A stretch of 64,000 bases of DNA, taken from NCBI GenBank assembly GCA_015067305.1, contig SVMT01000004.1, positions 1-64,000 on the forward strand, given 5' to 3'. The notes under the pieces are model-generated. The model was not told the origin of the DNA. It saw only the letters and a program-made list of their open reading frames with translations, and searched no databases. The first letter of the stretch is position 1. Each line of letters begins with the position of its first letter. Position numbers and translations under genes: made by a program. Origin of the DNA: Oscillospiraceae bacterium (lineage in GTDB: Bacteria; Bacillota; Clostridia; Oscillospirales; UBA644). Positions 1 through 8,147 of this stretch are shown here, piece after piece.

Positions 1-236
1 GGAGTATTTGTAAATACTTCCATACCTTCGTTTACGGGATATACACAGGAAGCAACGAGGCTTCTTGCGCCTTTGACTTCAACAACACAGATTCTGCAGG
101 CGCCGATAGCGTTAATGTCTTTAAGGAAACAAAGTGTGGGGATTCTGATTCCTACGGAATTAGCAGCATCGAGAATTGTAGTTCCTGCAGGAACTGTCAC
201 GGGAAGTCCGTTTATTTTAAGATTTACATCTGCCAT
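1..236 (-). CDS. hydA: [FeFe]-hydrogenase catalytic subunit HydA/HndD, N-terminal part (runs off the window)
   Basis: Only the first 78 codons lie in the window. They encode a NuoG-like [2Fe-2S] ferredoxin domain: a beta-grasp start (MADVNLKINGLPVTVPAG) followed by Cys spaced as C-x10-C-x2-C, then a further Cys in VASC. This is the standard N-terminus of the multidomain hydrogenase in NADH/ferredoxin-dependent (group A3/HndD) enzymes. The start is the ATG at 234-236, with a GGAGG SD at 245-249. It lies 18 bp downstream of the NuoF-like gene in the same operon. The catalytic H-cluster domain is outside the window, so the class is inferred from this domain and the neighbouring NuoE/NuoF genes. 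Confidence 0.88.
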   Translation of the reverse strand, partial: MADVNLKINGLPVTVPAGTTILDAANSVGIRIPTLCFLKDINAIGACRICVVEVKGARSLVASCVYPVNEGMEVFTNT

Positions 237-254
237 TTTAATTTACCTCCTTGA

Positions 255-2060
255 TTATTCAACGATTACTGCTTTGAAGTTACAGTTATCTACGCAAACG
301 CCACATTTTACGCACTTATCCTGGTCGATAACGTGGAGCTCTTTAACCTTACCGGAAATAGCACCAACGGGGCAGTTTCTTGCACATTTTGTACAACCCT
401 TACAAGCGTCTGTGATCTTGTATCTAACAAGTTTCTTACATACGTGTGCGGGACATTTCTTTTCTGTAACGTGAGCGATATATTCGTCTCTGAAGTATTT
501 GAGTGTACTGAGTACGGGGTTGGGAGCTGTCTGGCCGAGACCGCAAAGAGAGTTTTCTTTGATGTAGTAGCAGAGTTCTTCGAGCTTATCGATATCTTCG
601 AGAGTGCCCTTACCTTCTGTGATCTTTGTAAGGATCTCAAGAAGTCTCTTGTTACCGATACGGCAAGGTGTACATTTACCGCAGCTTTCATCAACTGTAA
701 ATTCAAGGAAGAATTTAGCAATATCAACCATACAGTTGTCTTCGTCCATAACGATAAGACCGCCAGAACCCATCATAGAACCGATGGAGAGAAGGTTGTC
801 ATAGTCAATGGGAATATCGAGGTACTGGGGAGGAATACATCCGCCGGAAGGACCACCTGTCTGAGCAGCCTTGAACTTCTTGCCGTTGGGGATACCGCCA
901 CCGATATCTTCGATAACTGTACGGAGAGTTGTACCCATGGGAACTTCTACGAGACCTGTGTTAACGATCTTGCCACCGAGAGCGAATACTTTTGTACCCT
1001 TGCTCTTTTCTGTACCGATGGATTTGAACCAGTCAGCGCCTTTGAGGATGATCTGAGGAATGTTAGCGTATGTTTCAACGTTGTTAAGAACGGAAGGTTT
1101 GCCGAAAAGACCTTTTTCTGCAGGGAAGGGAGGACGGGGTCTGGGTTCGCCTCTGTGACCTTCGATAGATGTCATAAGAGCTGTTTCTTCACCACATACG
1201 AAAGCACCGGCACCAAGACGGATATCCATATCGAAGTCGAAGCCTGTACCAAAGATGTCTTTACCGAGAAGACCGTATTCACGAGCCTGATCGATAGCGA
1301 TCTGCAAACGTTTAACAGCAATGGGGTATTCAGCACGAACATAAACATAACCCTGGTTAGCACCTACAGCATAACCTGCGATAGCCATAGCTTCGATGAG
1401 GGCATGGGGGTCACCTTCAAGAACGGAACGGTCCATGAATGCGCCTGGGTCACCTTCGTCAGCGTTACAGCAAACGTATTTCTGATCAGCATTGGGAACG
1501 ATGTTTCTTGCGAGCTGCCATTTTCTACCTGTGGGGAAGCCAGCACCGCCACGTCCGCGGAGACCGGAATCAAGAACTACATTGATAACTTCTTCAGGTG
1601 TCATTTCTGTAAGAACTTTACCGAGAGCAGCGTAACCGTCAAGAGCTATATATTCTTCAATATTTTCAGGGTTGATAAGACCGCAGTTTTTAAGAGCAAC
1701 ACGCATCTGATTCTTATAGAATGCAGTTTCGTTAAGGGATGTAGCGTGGTGTTCATCAACCTGAGCATCAGGATGTACATCTTTGTATACGAGTCTTTCT
1801 ACAGGACGACCTTTGAGAAGGTGTTCTTCAACGATCTCAGAGATGTCTTCGGGTTTAACCATGCTGTAGAATGTACCGTCGGGATATACGATCATAACGG
1901 GACCAAGTGCGCAAAGACCGAAACAACCTGTTTTTACAACTTTAACTTCTTCTGCAAGACCTTTTGCAGCAAGTTCTGTTTCGAGTGTGGAGATAAGTGT
2001 TGCACTACCGGAGGAAGTACAGCCTGTACCGCCACAAACCATAATATGTGTACGAATCAT
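255..2060 (-). CDS. hydB: NuoF-like flavin subunit of bifurcating hydrogenase (HydB/HndC)
   Basis: 601 aa, full length for the HydB/HndC family. In order: an N-terminal thioredoxin-like [2Fe-2S] domain (VCGGTGC, then TGCFGLC), the FMN/NADH-binding NuoF core with GLRGRGGAGFPTGRKW near residue 170, an SLBB-like segment, the [4Fe-4S] motif ESCGKCTPCRIG near 463, and a C-terminal 2x[4Fe-4S] ferredoxin (CKGCTKCARNCP and CVKCGVCVDNC). In characterised relatives this subunit oxidises or reduces NAD(H) at FMN and passes electrons to HydA and ferredoxin in the cytoplasm. The start at 2060 has an SD (GGAGG at 2071-2075). It sits between the HndB-like gene and hydA. The reverse complement has long open frames; these are shadows. 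Confidence 0.95.
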   Translation of the reverse strand: MIRTHIMVCGGTGCTSSGSATLISTLETELAAKGLAEEVKVVKTGCFGLCALGPVMIVYPDGTFYSMVKPEDISEIVEEHLLKGRPVERLVYKDVHPDAQVDEHHATSLNETAFYKNQMRVALKNCGLINPENIEEYIALDGYAALGKVLTEMTPEEVINVVLDSGLRGRGGAGFPTGRKWQLARNIVPNADQKYVCCNADEGDPGAFMDRSVLEGDPHALIEAMAIAGYAVGANQGYVYVRAEYPIAVKRLQIAIDQAREYGLLGKDIFGTGFDFDMDIRLGAGAFVCGEETALMTSIEGHRGEPRPRPPFPAEKGLFGKPSVLNNVETYANIPQIILKGADWFKSIGTEKSKGTKVFALGGKIVNTGLVEVPMGTTLRTVIEDIGGGIPNGKKFKAAQTGGPSGGCIPPQYLDIPIDYDNLLSIGSMMGSGGLIVMDEDNCMVDIAKFFLEFTVDESCGKCTPCRIGNKRLLEILTKITEGKGTLEDIDKLEELCYYIKENSLCGLGQTAPNPVLSTLKYFRDEYIAHVTEKKCPAHVCKKLVRYKITDACKGCTKCARNCPVGAISGKVKELHVIDQDKCVKCGVCVDNCNFKAVIVE

Positions 2061-2075
2061 TAGTTTTATTCCTCC

Positions 2076-2450
2076 TTATGCTTTGTAGTTGCCGATTGTG
2101 TATTCAGTAACAACTTTTCCGCCTTTAATATGTTCAGCTACAACACGTTTAGCTTTTTCAGCGTCCATTTTAACATATGTTGTTTTTTCTTTGCCGCTTT
2201 CGAAGATTTCAACAATGGGTTCGTACTGGCAGAGACCGATACAACCTGTCTGTGTAACTGTAACTTTGTCGCTGAGACCTTCTTTGTTAACTTCTTCAAC
2301 GAACTGTGAAAGAACAGGTCTTGCACCTGCAGCAATACCGCAAGTAGCCATACCGACTACGATTCTTACGGTGTTGTCGCTGGCTTCGCGAATAGCGACC
2401 TTATCCTTCATTTTTTCTCTAATGGCAGCGAGTTCTTGCAAGCTTTTCAT
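2076..2450 (-). CDS. thioredoxin-like [2Fe-2S] ferredoxin, HndB-like hydrogenase subunit
   Basis: 124 aa. A thioredoxin-fold [2Fe-2S] domain is shown by GMATCGIAAGA and TQTGCIGLCQYEP, the four-Cys pattern shared with NuoE C-termini and HndB. In NADP/NAD-reducing hydrogenases HndB is an accessory electron-carrier subunit. The reading frame extends four codons upstream to a GTG inside the SD; the ATG at 2450 fits better, with GGAGG 11 nt ahead. It lies 15 bp upstream of hydB and is probably cotranscribed with it. Confidence 0.85.
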   Translation of the reverse strand: MKSLQELAAIREKMKDKVAIREASDNTVRIVVGMATCGIAAGARPVLSQFVEEVNKEGLSDKVTVTQTGCIGLCQYEPIVEIFESGKEKTTYVKMDAEKAKRVVAEHIKGGKVVTEYTIGNYKA

Positions 2451-2498
2451 TGAGAATTGCACCTCCGTATTTATTTTGAATTATTTTTATCTGAGTTT

Positions 2499-3047
2499 TT
2501 ATTGCACATCGTTATACTGTTCGTCCAAAAATCCTTTTATCCATTGAATGATTTCAAATTCGGCTACCGAAACATCTTCGCCGAGGATCTCTTTGATCTC
2601 CGGTATAGAAAGTCTTACATTAAATTTCGGTGTTTGGTGTATGAATACGAAATCAATTTCTGGATTTCCCTGGATCAACAGACAAACTGTTTCAACTATA
2701 TCACCCAGTGGGGTGAAGTCTATGCTTTTTGTGTCGAATGTTGCGGATATTGTAGTTCCGTGATCTTCCGCTTTTGTGGAAGAGATGATTGAAACTTTTC
2801 CACCTGTCTGTTCCGCCGCAAGAGTCAGAAGGGGGATACCCATGCCGACTTTTCTTGTGGTTCTTGTGGTGTAGAACGGGTTTGAAACTTTTTGAAGAGT
2901 TTCGTCCGACATTCCGCAACCGTCGTCTTTTATGCTGAGTGTTAAAATTCCTTTTTCGTCTTCGATAAGGGATATCTCAATATTTTTAGCTCCCGCTGTA
3001 ACGGAATTCTTTGTAATATCAAGAATGTTCAATGAAAGTTCTTTCAT
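2499..3047 (-). CDS. GHKL-type ATP-binding protein in hydrogenase operon
   Basis: 182 aa. It has a histidine-kinase-like ATPase fold: N box (NILDITKNSVTAGA), G1 box (DDGCGM), an F-box-like PFYTT and G2 (GMGIPLL). There is no dimerisation/phospho-acceptor His domain, so it is a lone ATPase of the anti-sigma/kinase-core type. The last 60 residues lie outside the ATPase core. It lies 22 bp after the PHP gene and 48 bp before the HndB-like gene. A regulatory role on the hydrogenase is inferred from context only. Confidence 0.8.
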   Translation of the reverse strand: MKELSLNILDITKNSVTAGAKNIEISLIEDEKGILTLSIKDDGCGMSDETLQKVSNPFYTTRTTRKVGMGIPLLTLAAEQTGGKVSIISSTKAEDHGTTISATFDTKSIDFTPLGDIVETVCLLIQGNPEIDFVFIHQTPKFNVRLSIPEIKEILGEDVSVAEFEIIQWIKGFLDEQYNDVQ

Positions 3048-3069
3048 TTTGTTTTCCTTTCTCGGAGCA

Positions 3070-3807
3070 TTATGTCCGTTCCCTCAGCATTCTTATGAAT
3101 TCTTTTCGCACTTTATCACTGCTGTACGGTTCATCGTCGATCTCAATATAATTTGAAGCTTCATTGATGTTCCATAACTGGTGTGCGTCTGAACTGCACA
3201 GAACGGGCAAATTTTTCAAGATCTCATATTTTTCTCTGTACGGATCAATATTACTGCTGTCGTTAAATTCCGCATAAGTAAATCCTGGTTCAGGAGGAAT
3301 ATCACCAAGAATGGAGATTATTCCGTTTGACTCTCTGTCAACATGGGCGGGGAATGCCGCTCCGTTATGTTTTCTTACGAGGTCAACTGCTGATTCCAGA
3401 TCAAGACTTGATGCTACGATAAGCAGGTCTTCTTCTGTTCCGATCTGTTCGTCTCCGATACCTATATATAACTGATCACCGAAAATTTCGGGTTTGTTAT
3501 CTATTTTAGATTTATACGGTTTCATTTCACCGTCAAAATTCAAAGCATCTTCGAGACTTGGGAAAAGCGCCACTATGTGGATATCTTCCGCAGTGGTTAT
3601 TTCCATTCCCGGGATCGGTACTATTCCGTACATCTTGCAAGCATCAAAAAATGTCTTGCAGTTTCCGCAGGAATTGTGGTCCGTCAAGGCTAAAAGATTC
3701 AGCCCGTTCAGTGCCGCCATACCTGCAATATTGTATGGAGTCATGTCGTTATCCGCACATGGGGACAAGCATGAATGAATATGAAGATCGTAATAATACT
3801 TATTCAT
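3070..3807 (-). CDS. PHP-domain metal-dependent phosphoesterase
   Basis: 245 aa. It begins with the PHP motif DLHIHSCLSPCADNDMTP. The remaining metal-ligand motifs are visible: LTDHNSCGNC, PGMEITT, FPAHVDRES and SSDAHQLW. PHP proteins hydrolyse phosphoester bonds using a multinuclear metal site, and all ligand positions appear kept, so the protein is probably active. The substrate is unknown. The start ATG at 3807 has no clear SD and lies only 5 bp after the preceding DRTGG gene, suggesting translational coupling. It belongs to the signalling-like cassette inside the hydrogenase operon. Confidence 0.85.
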   Translation of the reverse strand: MNKYYYDLHIHSCLSPCADNDMTPYNIAGMAALNGLNLLALTDHNSCGNCKTFFDACKMYGIVPIPGMEITTAEDIHIVALFPSLEDALNFDGEMKPYKSKIDNKPEIFGDQLYIGIGDEQIGTEEDLLIVASSLDLESAVDLVRKHNGAAFPAHVDRESNGIISILGDIPPEPGFTYAEFNDSSNIDPYREKYEILKNLPVLCSSDAHQLWNINEASNYIEIDDEPYSSDKVRKEFIRMLRERT

Positions 3808-3812
3808 GGTAT

Positions 3813-4145
3813 TTAATTATTCAGCAGAGCGTAGAGTTTTCCCGCCACGGTGAATTCGGAATCTTCGCTGACAAAAAGGTTTATACCTTTGTCTTTTGTC
3901 AGGTTCAGAAGATCTTCTTCCACCTCACAACCTTCGCAGATTATGATACAGGGAACGTCTGCAAGAGATGCCACGGCGATTATGTTATTGTTTGTCATTA
4001 TCGTTATCCATGCATCATCATCGGTAGCTCTGCCCATTACCCAGCTGAGAAGATCTCCGCAGTAACCGCCGTGAACTTCACGTGTTGGATCTGATATATT
4101 CAGAGCTTTAAGTCCGAGCTTTTCCTGTAAAGTAATTATATCCAT
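3813..4145 (-). CDS. DRTGG-domain protein (first of two in the operon)
   Basis: 110 aa. The protein consists almost entirely of one DRTGG-like domain (start MDIITLQEKLGLKALN, core YCGDLLSWVMG), a ligand-binding fold otherwise found in Pta-like and CBS-containing proteins. A second copy lies at 5982-6338. The SD (AAGGAAA) precedes the ATG at 4145. It follows the H-cluster protein by 9 bp. No catalytic motif is visible; a sensor or partner role is inferred from repeated occurrence in clostridial hydrogenase loci. Confidence 0.75.
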   Translation of the reverse strand: MDIITLQEKLGLKALNISDPTREVHGGYCGDLLSWVMGRATDDDAWITIMTNNNIIAVASLADVPCIIICEGCEVEEDLLNLTKDKGINLFVSEDSEFTVAGKLYALLNN

Positions 4146-4154
4146 GATGTTTCC

Positions 4155-5492
4155 TTATTTATTTTCGGATTCAGATTCGTTTGTTTTGATCTTATCTCTG
4201 GAAGTGTCAAACATTTTATAATATTTTTTGAGCTCATCGCGCATATTAATTATACAGTCAGACTCTTCCGCCTCTCTGTTTACGATGTCTTCAGCTAATG
4301 CTCTGCATGAGGGCGCACCGCAGGAACCGCAGTCCAGATGAGGGAATTTAGGATAGATCTTTTGTATCTCCGACATTTTTCGTATTGCTTCTCCTGCATT
4401 TTTCGAAAGTTGGAAAACAGGAGAGTATTCGAGTTCTTTATCCCACATTACATCTGATGGAACCTGTGAATTGTCGGAAACATTTACAGCGTTTGTGATG
4501 TGATTCTGTGAAACGGGGAGATATCTTCGCAAGTTCTGAAGTCTTGCTTTTGCTATATACGGGTTTTCAACCGTAAGAGCTCCTCCCACACATCCGCCGT
4601 TACAAGCATTGAGTTCAATGAATTCAACACCTGATATCTGGTCGTTCTCCATTTCGTCGAGAACTTTTATTACATTTTCAATTCCGTCTGCCGCAAGATA
4701 TTTGTCATTGAAAAGTGCTGCCGCTTCTCCTCCCGTACCTGCCCAACTGATACCTATGATACCTGTTTGGGAAAGGGATTGGGGAACTTCGATCTTATTC
4801 ATGGCTGATACCAATTTGAAATAAGCATCGTTCATGGACAATACACCGTCAATAGCTGTTTCCGAAACCCCGATGGGATTTCGTACATAGCTCACTTTTG
4901 CAGGACATGGGGAAATGAAAAATACTCCAATATCACTTTCTTCAAGTTCAGGATGTGCTTCAAGAGCTTCTCTTTTAGCCATTCTTGCCGCTAATTCAAC
5001 AGGGGCGAGCATTGGCAGCACATTCTCACATAAAGAAGGGAATCTTGCGCTTATAAGTCTTACAACTGCAGGGCATGCTGAACTTATAATAGGTTTCTTT
5101 ACATTGCCTTCACGTATATAGCGACGGGTATATTCCGAAACTATTTCCGCAGCTCTTGCAACTTCGAAAACATCGTCGAAACCGCAATCAAGAAGTCCTG
5201 TCAGCACATAGTCAAGATCATCCAGATTATCGAACTGACCGTAAAGTGCCGGCGCAGGGAGTGCTATTTTATATTTATATTCTTCAAGTGATTCAAACCG
5301 GTCATAAAGAGCTTTTTTTGCATGGTACGGGCACACTCTGATACATTCGCCGCAGTCAATACATCTTTCGGATTTGATAACTGCATGACCGAACCTTATT
5401 CGGATGGCTTCAGTCGGACAGCGTTTCAGACAGTTTGTGCACCCTTTACATCTTTCGGAATCAAGGGATACAGAATGTCTGTATTCAAACAT
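4155..5492 (-). CDS. sensor-like [FeFe]-hydrogenase H-cluster domain protein
   Basis: 445 aa. Domains: a 2x[4Fe-4S] ferredoxin (C15, C18, C21, C25; C44, C47, C50, C54), an H-cluster domain (about 73-325), and a terminal 4Fe-4S module (C388, C391, C396, C413). The H-cluster loops are altered: L1 is SSACPA, so the cluster ligand C140 is kept but the proton-relay Cys of the catalytic TSCCPxW motif is Ala139; L2 is SPCPAK (C196); L3 is ELNACNGGC (C297, C301). All four H-cluster Cys are therefore present while the proton pathway is impaired. This matches putatively sensory (group C/D) enzymes rather than H2 producers. No PAS domain is present. SD AAGGAG lies 11 nt upstream. Confidence 0.88.
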   Translation of the reverse strand: MFEYRHSVSLDSERCKGCTNCLKRCPTEAIRIRFGHAVIKSERCIDCGECIRVCPYHAKKALYDRFESLEEYKYKIALPAPALYGQFDNLDDLDYVLTGLLDCGFDDVFEVARAAEIVSEYTRRYIREGNVKKPIISSACPAVVRLISARFPSLCENVLPMLAPVELAARMAKREALEAHPELEESDIGVFFISPCPAKVSYVRNPIGVSETAIDGVLSMNDAYFKLVSAMNKIEVPQSLSQTGIIGISWAGTGGEAAALFNDKYLAADGIENVIKVLDEMENDQISGVEFIELNACNGGCVGGALTVENPYIAKARLQNLRRYLPVSQNHITNAVNVSDNSQVPSDVMWDKELEYSPVFQLSKNAGEAIRKMSEIQKIYPKFPHLDCGSCGAPSCRALAEDIVNREAEESDCIINMRDELKKYYKMFDTSRDKIKTNESESENK

Positions 5493-5522
5493 ATCAGTCT
5501 ACGCTCCTTTTCTGAAAATTTA

Positions 5523-5948
5523 TCATTGGAGATTTACTTCCATTGTTACTTTTGTACCTTTACCTACTTCTGATTCGATCTTCATCATATCCGTATATTT
5601 TTTCATATTGGGAAGTCCCATGCCTGCACCAAAGCCCAGTGAACGCACATTGTCCTGTGCTGTACTGAAACCTTCCTGCATAGCCTTGTCAATATCGGGA
5701 ATACCCGGTCCGACGTCTTCCAATATAATAGTAATCTTTTCAGGATATACATAAACATCTGCGGTGCCGCCGTTAGCGTGTATGACCATATTGATTTCGC
5801 CTTCATACATCGCAATGGATACTCTTTTTATAATATCCGGTGCGATACCCACCTGGCGGAGCAGTTTTTTTACATTTACTGACGCCTCGCCGGCGGAAAT
5901 AAAATTGGTTCCGTCAACGTTGAAATGGAATTTAATAGGTTCATTCAT
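5523..5948 (-). CDS. RsbW/SpoIIAB-like serine-kinase-type ATPase
   Basis: 141 aa. A compact GHKL ATPase of the anti-sigma-factor kinase type: an N-box-like region MYEGEINMVIHANGG, G1 LEDVGPGIPD, and G2-like GFGAGMGLPNMKKY, with the C-terminal strand GKGTKVTMEV. Family members bind ATP and may phosphorylate or sequester a partner protein. No anti-anti-sigma or sigma gene is adjacent, so the partner is unknown. It is 30 bp upstream of the H-cluster protein in the same operon. Confidence 0.82.
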   Translation of the reverse strand: MNEPIKFHFNVDGTNFISAGEASVNVKKLLRQVGIAPDIIKRVSIAMYEGEINMVIHANGGTADVYVYPEKITIILEDVGPGIPDIDKAMQEGFSTAQDNVRSLGFGAGMGLPNMKKYTDMMKIESEVGKGTKVTMEVNLQ

Positions 5949-5981
5949 AGTCAGGTGTACCTTTCTTATGCCGTTTTTGGA

Positions 5982-6338
5982 TCATTCGGTTGCGATACTT
6001 CCGCCCGAAAGCCCGTTTTGATAGAGTTTACCGCAAGCGGGATACATTCTTTCCTTTGAAGCAAGAAGTACGATTCCGCTTTCTTCAGCCAAACTGATCA
6101 TTTCTTCGGAGGGTTGTTTTCCTCTTACAAAAATAACACAGCTCATATCCATCATTACTGCGGTTCTGATTACCTGAGGATTTACAAGACCAGTTATAAG
6201 TGCAGACTGCTCTTTTACAAATGCAAGAACATCACTCATCATGTCTGATCCGAATGCTGATTTTACATCAAAATCAAGTTTATCTTCAAGGCACAGTACC
6301 TTTGCATTCAGTAATTCAGCAATAGTTCTGATAGTCAT
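5982..6338 (-). CDS. DRTGG-domain protein (second copy)
   Basis: 118 aa, paralogue of the protein at 3813-4145; the two share the layout of an N-terminal helix (IAELLNAKVL), a central SDMMSDVLAFV segment in the position of the DRTGG loop, and a C-terminal region ending in GKLYQNGL (GKLYALLNN in the other). The literal D-R-T-G-G sequence is not kept. SD AAAGGG precedes the ATG. It lies between the NuoE-like subunit and the small ATPase. No enzyme motif is seen. Confidence 0.7.
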   Translation of the reverse strand: MTIRTIAELLNAKVLCLEDKLDFDVKSAFGSDMMSDVLAFVKEQSALITGLVNPQVIRTAVMMDMSCVIFVRGKQPSEEMISLAEESGIVLLASKERMYPACGKLYQNGLSGGSIATE

Positions 6339-6390
6339 TAGTTTTAACCCTTTAGACCTTTCTTGAATAAGAGTGTATCAGTTCAATGAA

Positions 6391-6891
6391 TTATTCCTGA
6401 TACTTTTTGATAATGTCAGGGATCATGTCTGCTGTCAGTTTGCCGTAAACGTCGTCGCCTACTGTCATAACGGGAGCGAGACCGCAGCAACCAATGCAAC
6501 GTGTAGCTTCAAGGGAGAAACGACCGTCGTCAGTAACTTCGCCACCTTTGATGTTAAGGACTTCGCTGACTTTGTCATAAACTTCCTGAGAGCCTTTAAC
6601 GTAGCATGCTGTACCAAGACATACGCCAATGTTATATTTACCCTTGGGATTAAGTGAGAACTGAGCATAGAATGTAACAACGCCGTATACTTCTTCAAGG
6701 GGGATATTAAGACCCTCGGCGATCATTCTCTGCACTTCGATAGGCAGGTAACCATAAATGTTCTGAGCCTCCTGCAAAACAGGCATAAGTGCTCCTTTTT
6801 GTTCTTTGTGCGCATCAATTACAGCGCGGAGCTGCTTTTCCTGTTCTTCGGTGCCGCTGAACGGAATTTTGCAAATTTTTTGCTTACCCAT
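6391..6891 (-). CDS. hydC: NuoE-like [2Fe-2S] subunit of bifurcating hydrogenase (HydC/HndA)
   Basis: 166 aa from the ATG at 6891, which follows GAGAGGAAG; the frame is open a further 39 codons upstream but that extension lacks family similarity. The thioredoxin-like [2Fe-2S] domain is clear: GVCLGTACYVKGS and EATRCIGCCGLAPVM give the C-x4-C and C-x3-C pattern of NuoE. It is preceded by the helical domain with GALMPVLQEAQNIYGYLP. It is the first gene of the hydrogenase operon and partners HydB and HydA. An extended -10 lies upstream at 7029-7037. Confidence 0.93.
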   Translation of the reverse strand: MGKQKICKIPFSGTEEQEKQLRAVIDAHKEQKGALMPVLQEAQNIYGYLPIEVQRMIAEGLNIPLEEVYGVVTFYAQFSLNPKGKYNIGVCLGTACYVKGSQEVYDKVSEVLNIKGGEVTDDGRFSLEATRCIGCCGLAPVMTVGDDVYGKLTADMIPDIIKKYQE

Positions 6892-7028
6892 TTTTTTCTT
6901 CCTCTCTGTTTTGCTATATTTTAGATTTATCGGTTTGCGGAATAAAAATCGAAGCCTGTAAGTGTCTGTACGACAAAAACCTACGGAACAACGCCGCTGT
7001 TCCGACAAAATCCATTTTTACAATATAT

Positions 7029-7037
7029 ATTATAGCA
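7029..7037 (-). promoter_or_regulatory. possible extended -10 promoter of hydrogenase operon
   Basis: On the minus strand this reads TGCTATAAT, an extended -10 element, about 140 bp upstream of the hydC start. No good -35 is seen 17 bp further up. The flanks are almost pure A/T. No convincing Rex site was found. Confidence 0.4.
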
Positions 7038-7130
7038 TATATATTAGAAAAAGAAAAGAGCCAAAATGTTACAATATATTAAATTTTAGATTTTCTTCAC
7101 TATAAATTCAAAAATATAGAGGTATTTGGT

Positions 7131-7997
7131 ATGAGTTTAACGATTGAAACTGTTAAGGAAATTTTTACCCAAACACGTTCCGGTTTTGTAAAAACCGAAG
7201 TCGAAACTGTGGGAAGGAGTTGGTTGTCACGGGATATTTCCTGTTCCGTTATCGGCAGCGGAAACAGAAATGTAATGGTAATAGGAGGACTAAGTGGGGG
7301 AGATATTGAAATTTCCTCTTTTCTTGTGGATCTTGCGCATGAACTTGATGATTGTCTGACCGTGAATCGCAGAGTATCAGAATTCAATGTTTCGGCACTT
7401 TGCAACTGTAACACATTGAATTTTATTCCAATTGTAAATCCTGACGGGATAATGGTTCATAATGTCGGTATAATGCAAGACAATCCTTTTTACGGAAGAG
7501 TTCAGAAGATGATAGGTAGTTCTGGTGATCTTTCCGAATGGAATGCCAACATCAGGGGAACTCAGCTTGACGGCAATTTTAATTACAAATGGATAGACTG
7601 CAAACTTCGGGAAAGGAATATGCGGATATTTTCAGGTTCTCCATCGGGATATTTCGGAGAATACCCTGAAAGTGAATTGGAAACATCTTCCGTTTGCTCT
7701 TATTGCAGAAAAAGACCTCCTGATACTGTTATTGAGTTCAGAAACGGCAATAAGACTGAAATAATACCATGTATGTCTGAAAAATCAGCGGAAAAAAGCA
7801 TGAGGGCATCAAAGCTGATTTACGGTTATACAGGTATAAATGTCGTTGAAAATGAATCTGTTTTCAGTGGTTCCTTTTCAGGGTGGGCAGCAAGTGAATT
7901 TTCATGCCCATCTGTAATCTTTAATATTGAAAAAAATCTTTCAGAACAGTTGAAGAAGTCTCTGAAAAGTGCTGTATTGCTGTTTTGTGCTCAATAA
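7131..7997 (+). CDS. M14 carboxypeptidase-like protein lacking the zinc ligands
   Basis: 288 aa with the outline of the M14 (zinc carboxypeptidase) fold: the core strand VMVIGG (48-53), NPDG (103-106), a stretch NIRGTQLDGNF (140-150) matching the family RGVDLNRNF, and FGEYPESELET. The catalytic residues are gone: the H-x2-E motif reads S-x2-D (S55, D58), the substrate-binding Asn-Arg pair reads Asp-Gly (147-148), and the strand that should supply the third ligand reads IEFRNG with no His. It is probably a non-catalytic binding protein or an odd subfamily. No signal peptide. SD AGAGGT precedes the ATG. It is divergent from the hydrogenase operon. Confidence 0.6.
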   Translation: MSLTIETVKEIFTQTRSGFVKTEVETVGRSWLSRDISCSVIGSGNRNVMVIGGLSGGDIEISSFLVDLAHELDDCLTVNRRVSEFNVSALCNCNTLNFIPIVNPDGIMVHNVGIMQDNPFYGRVQKMIGSSGDLSEWNANIRGTQLDGNFNYKWIDCKLRERNMRIFSGSPSGYFGEYPESELETSSVCSYCRKRPPDTVIEFRNGNKTEIIPCMSEKSAEKSMRASKLIYGYTGINVVENESVFSGSFSGWAASEFSCPSVIFNIEKNLSEQLKKSLKSAVLLFCAQ

Positions 7998-8042
7998 ATA
8001 TATGAAAATTTTATCTGCCCTAAAAAATTCACACTAAAAGAC

Positions 8043-8071
8043 TTGCATTGACATATTTGTTTTGATATAAT
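8043..8071 (+). promoter_or_regulatory. promoter of pckG
   Basis: TTGCAT, 17-bp spacer, TATAAT. It starts transcription about 70 bp upstream of the pckG ATG. Confidence 0.7.
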
Positions 8072-8147
8072 ATATGATATGATTATTCATAGTAATTGAT
8101 TTACTTAAATAAAATTCGGTATGACTTTGAAAGGGTGTATACACATT

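Noticed and set aside
333-2063. Long plus-strand open frame opposite hydB (576 codons)
   Set aside because: It is antisense to a gene with clear NuoF motifs, has low-complexity Phe/Cys/Thr composition and no SD; a codon-bias shadow.
7008-7130. Rex-type operator at the hydrogenase promoter
   Set aside because: No TTGTGA/TTGTTAA-type inverted repeat was found; the region is plain A/T.
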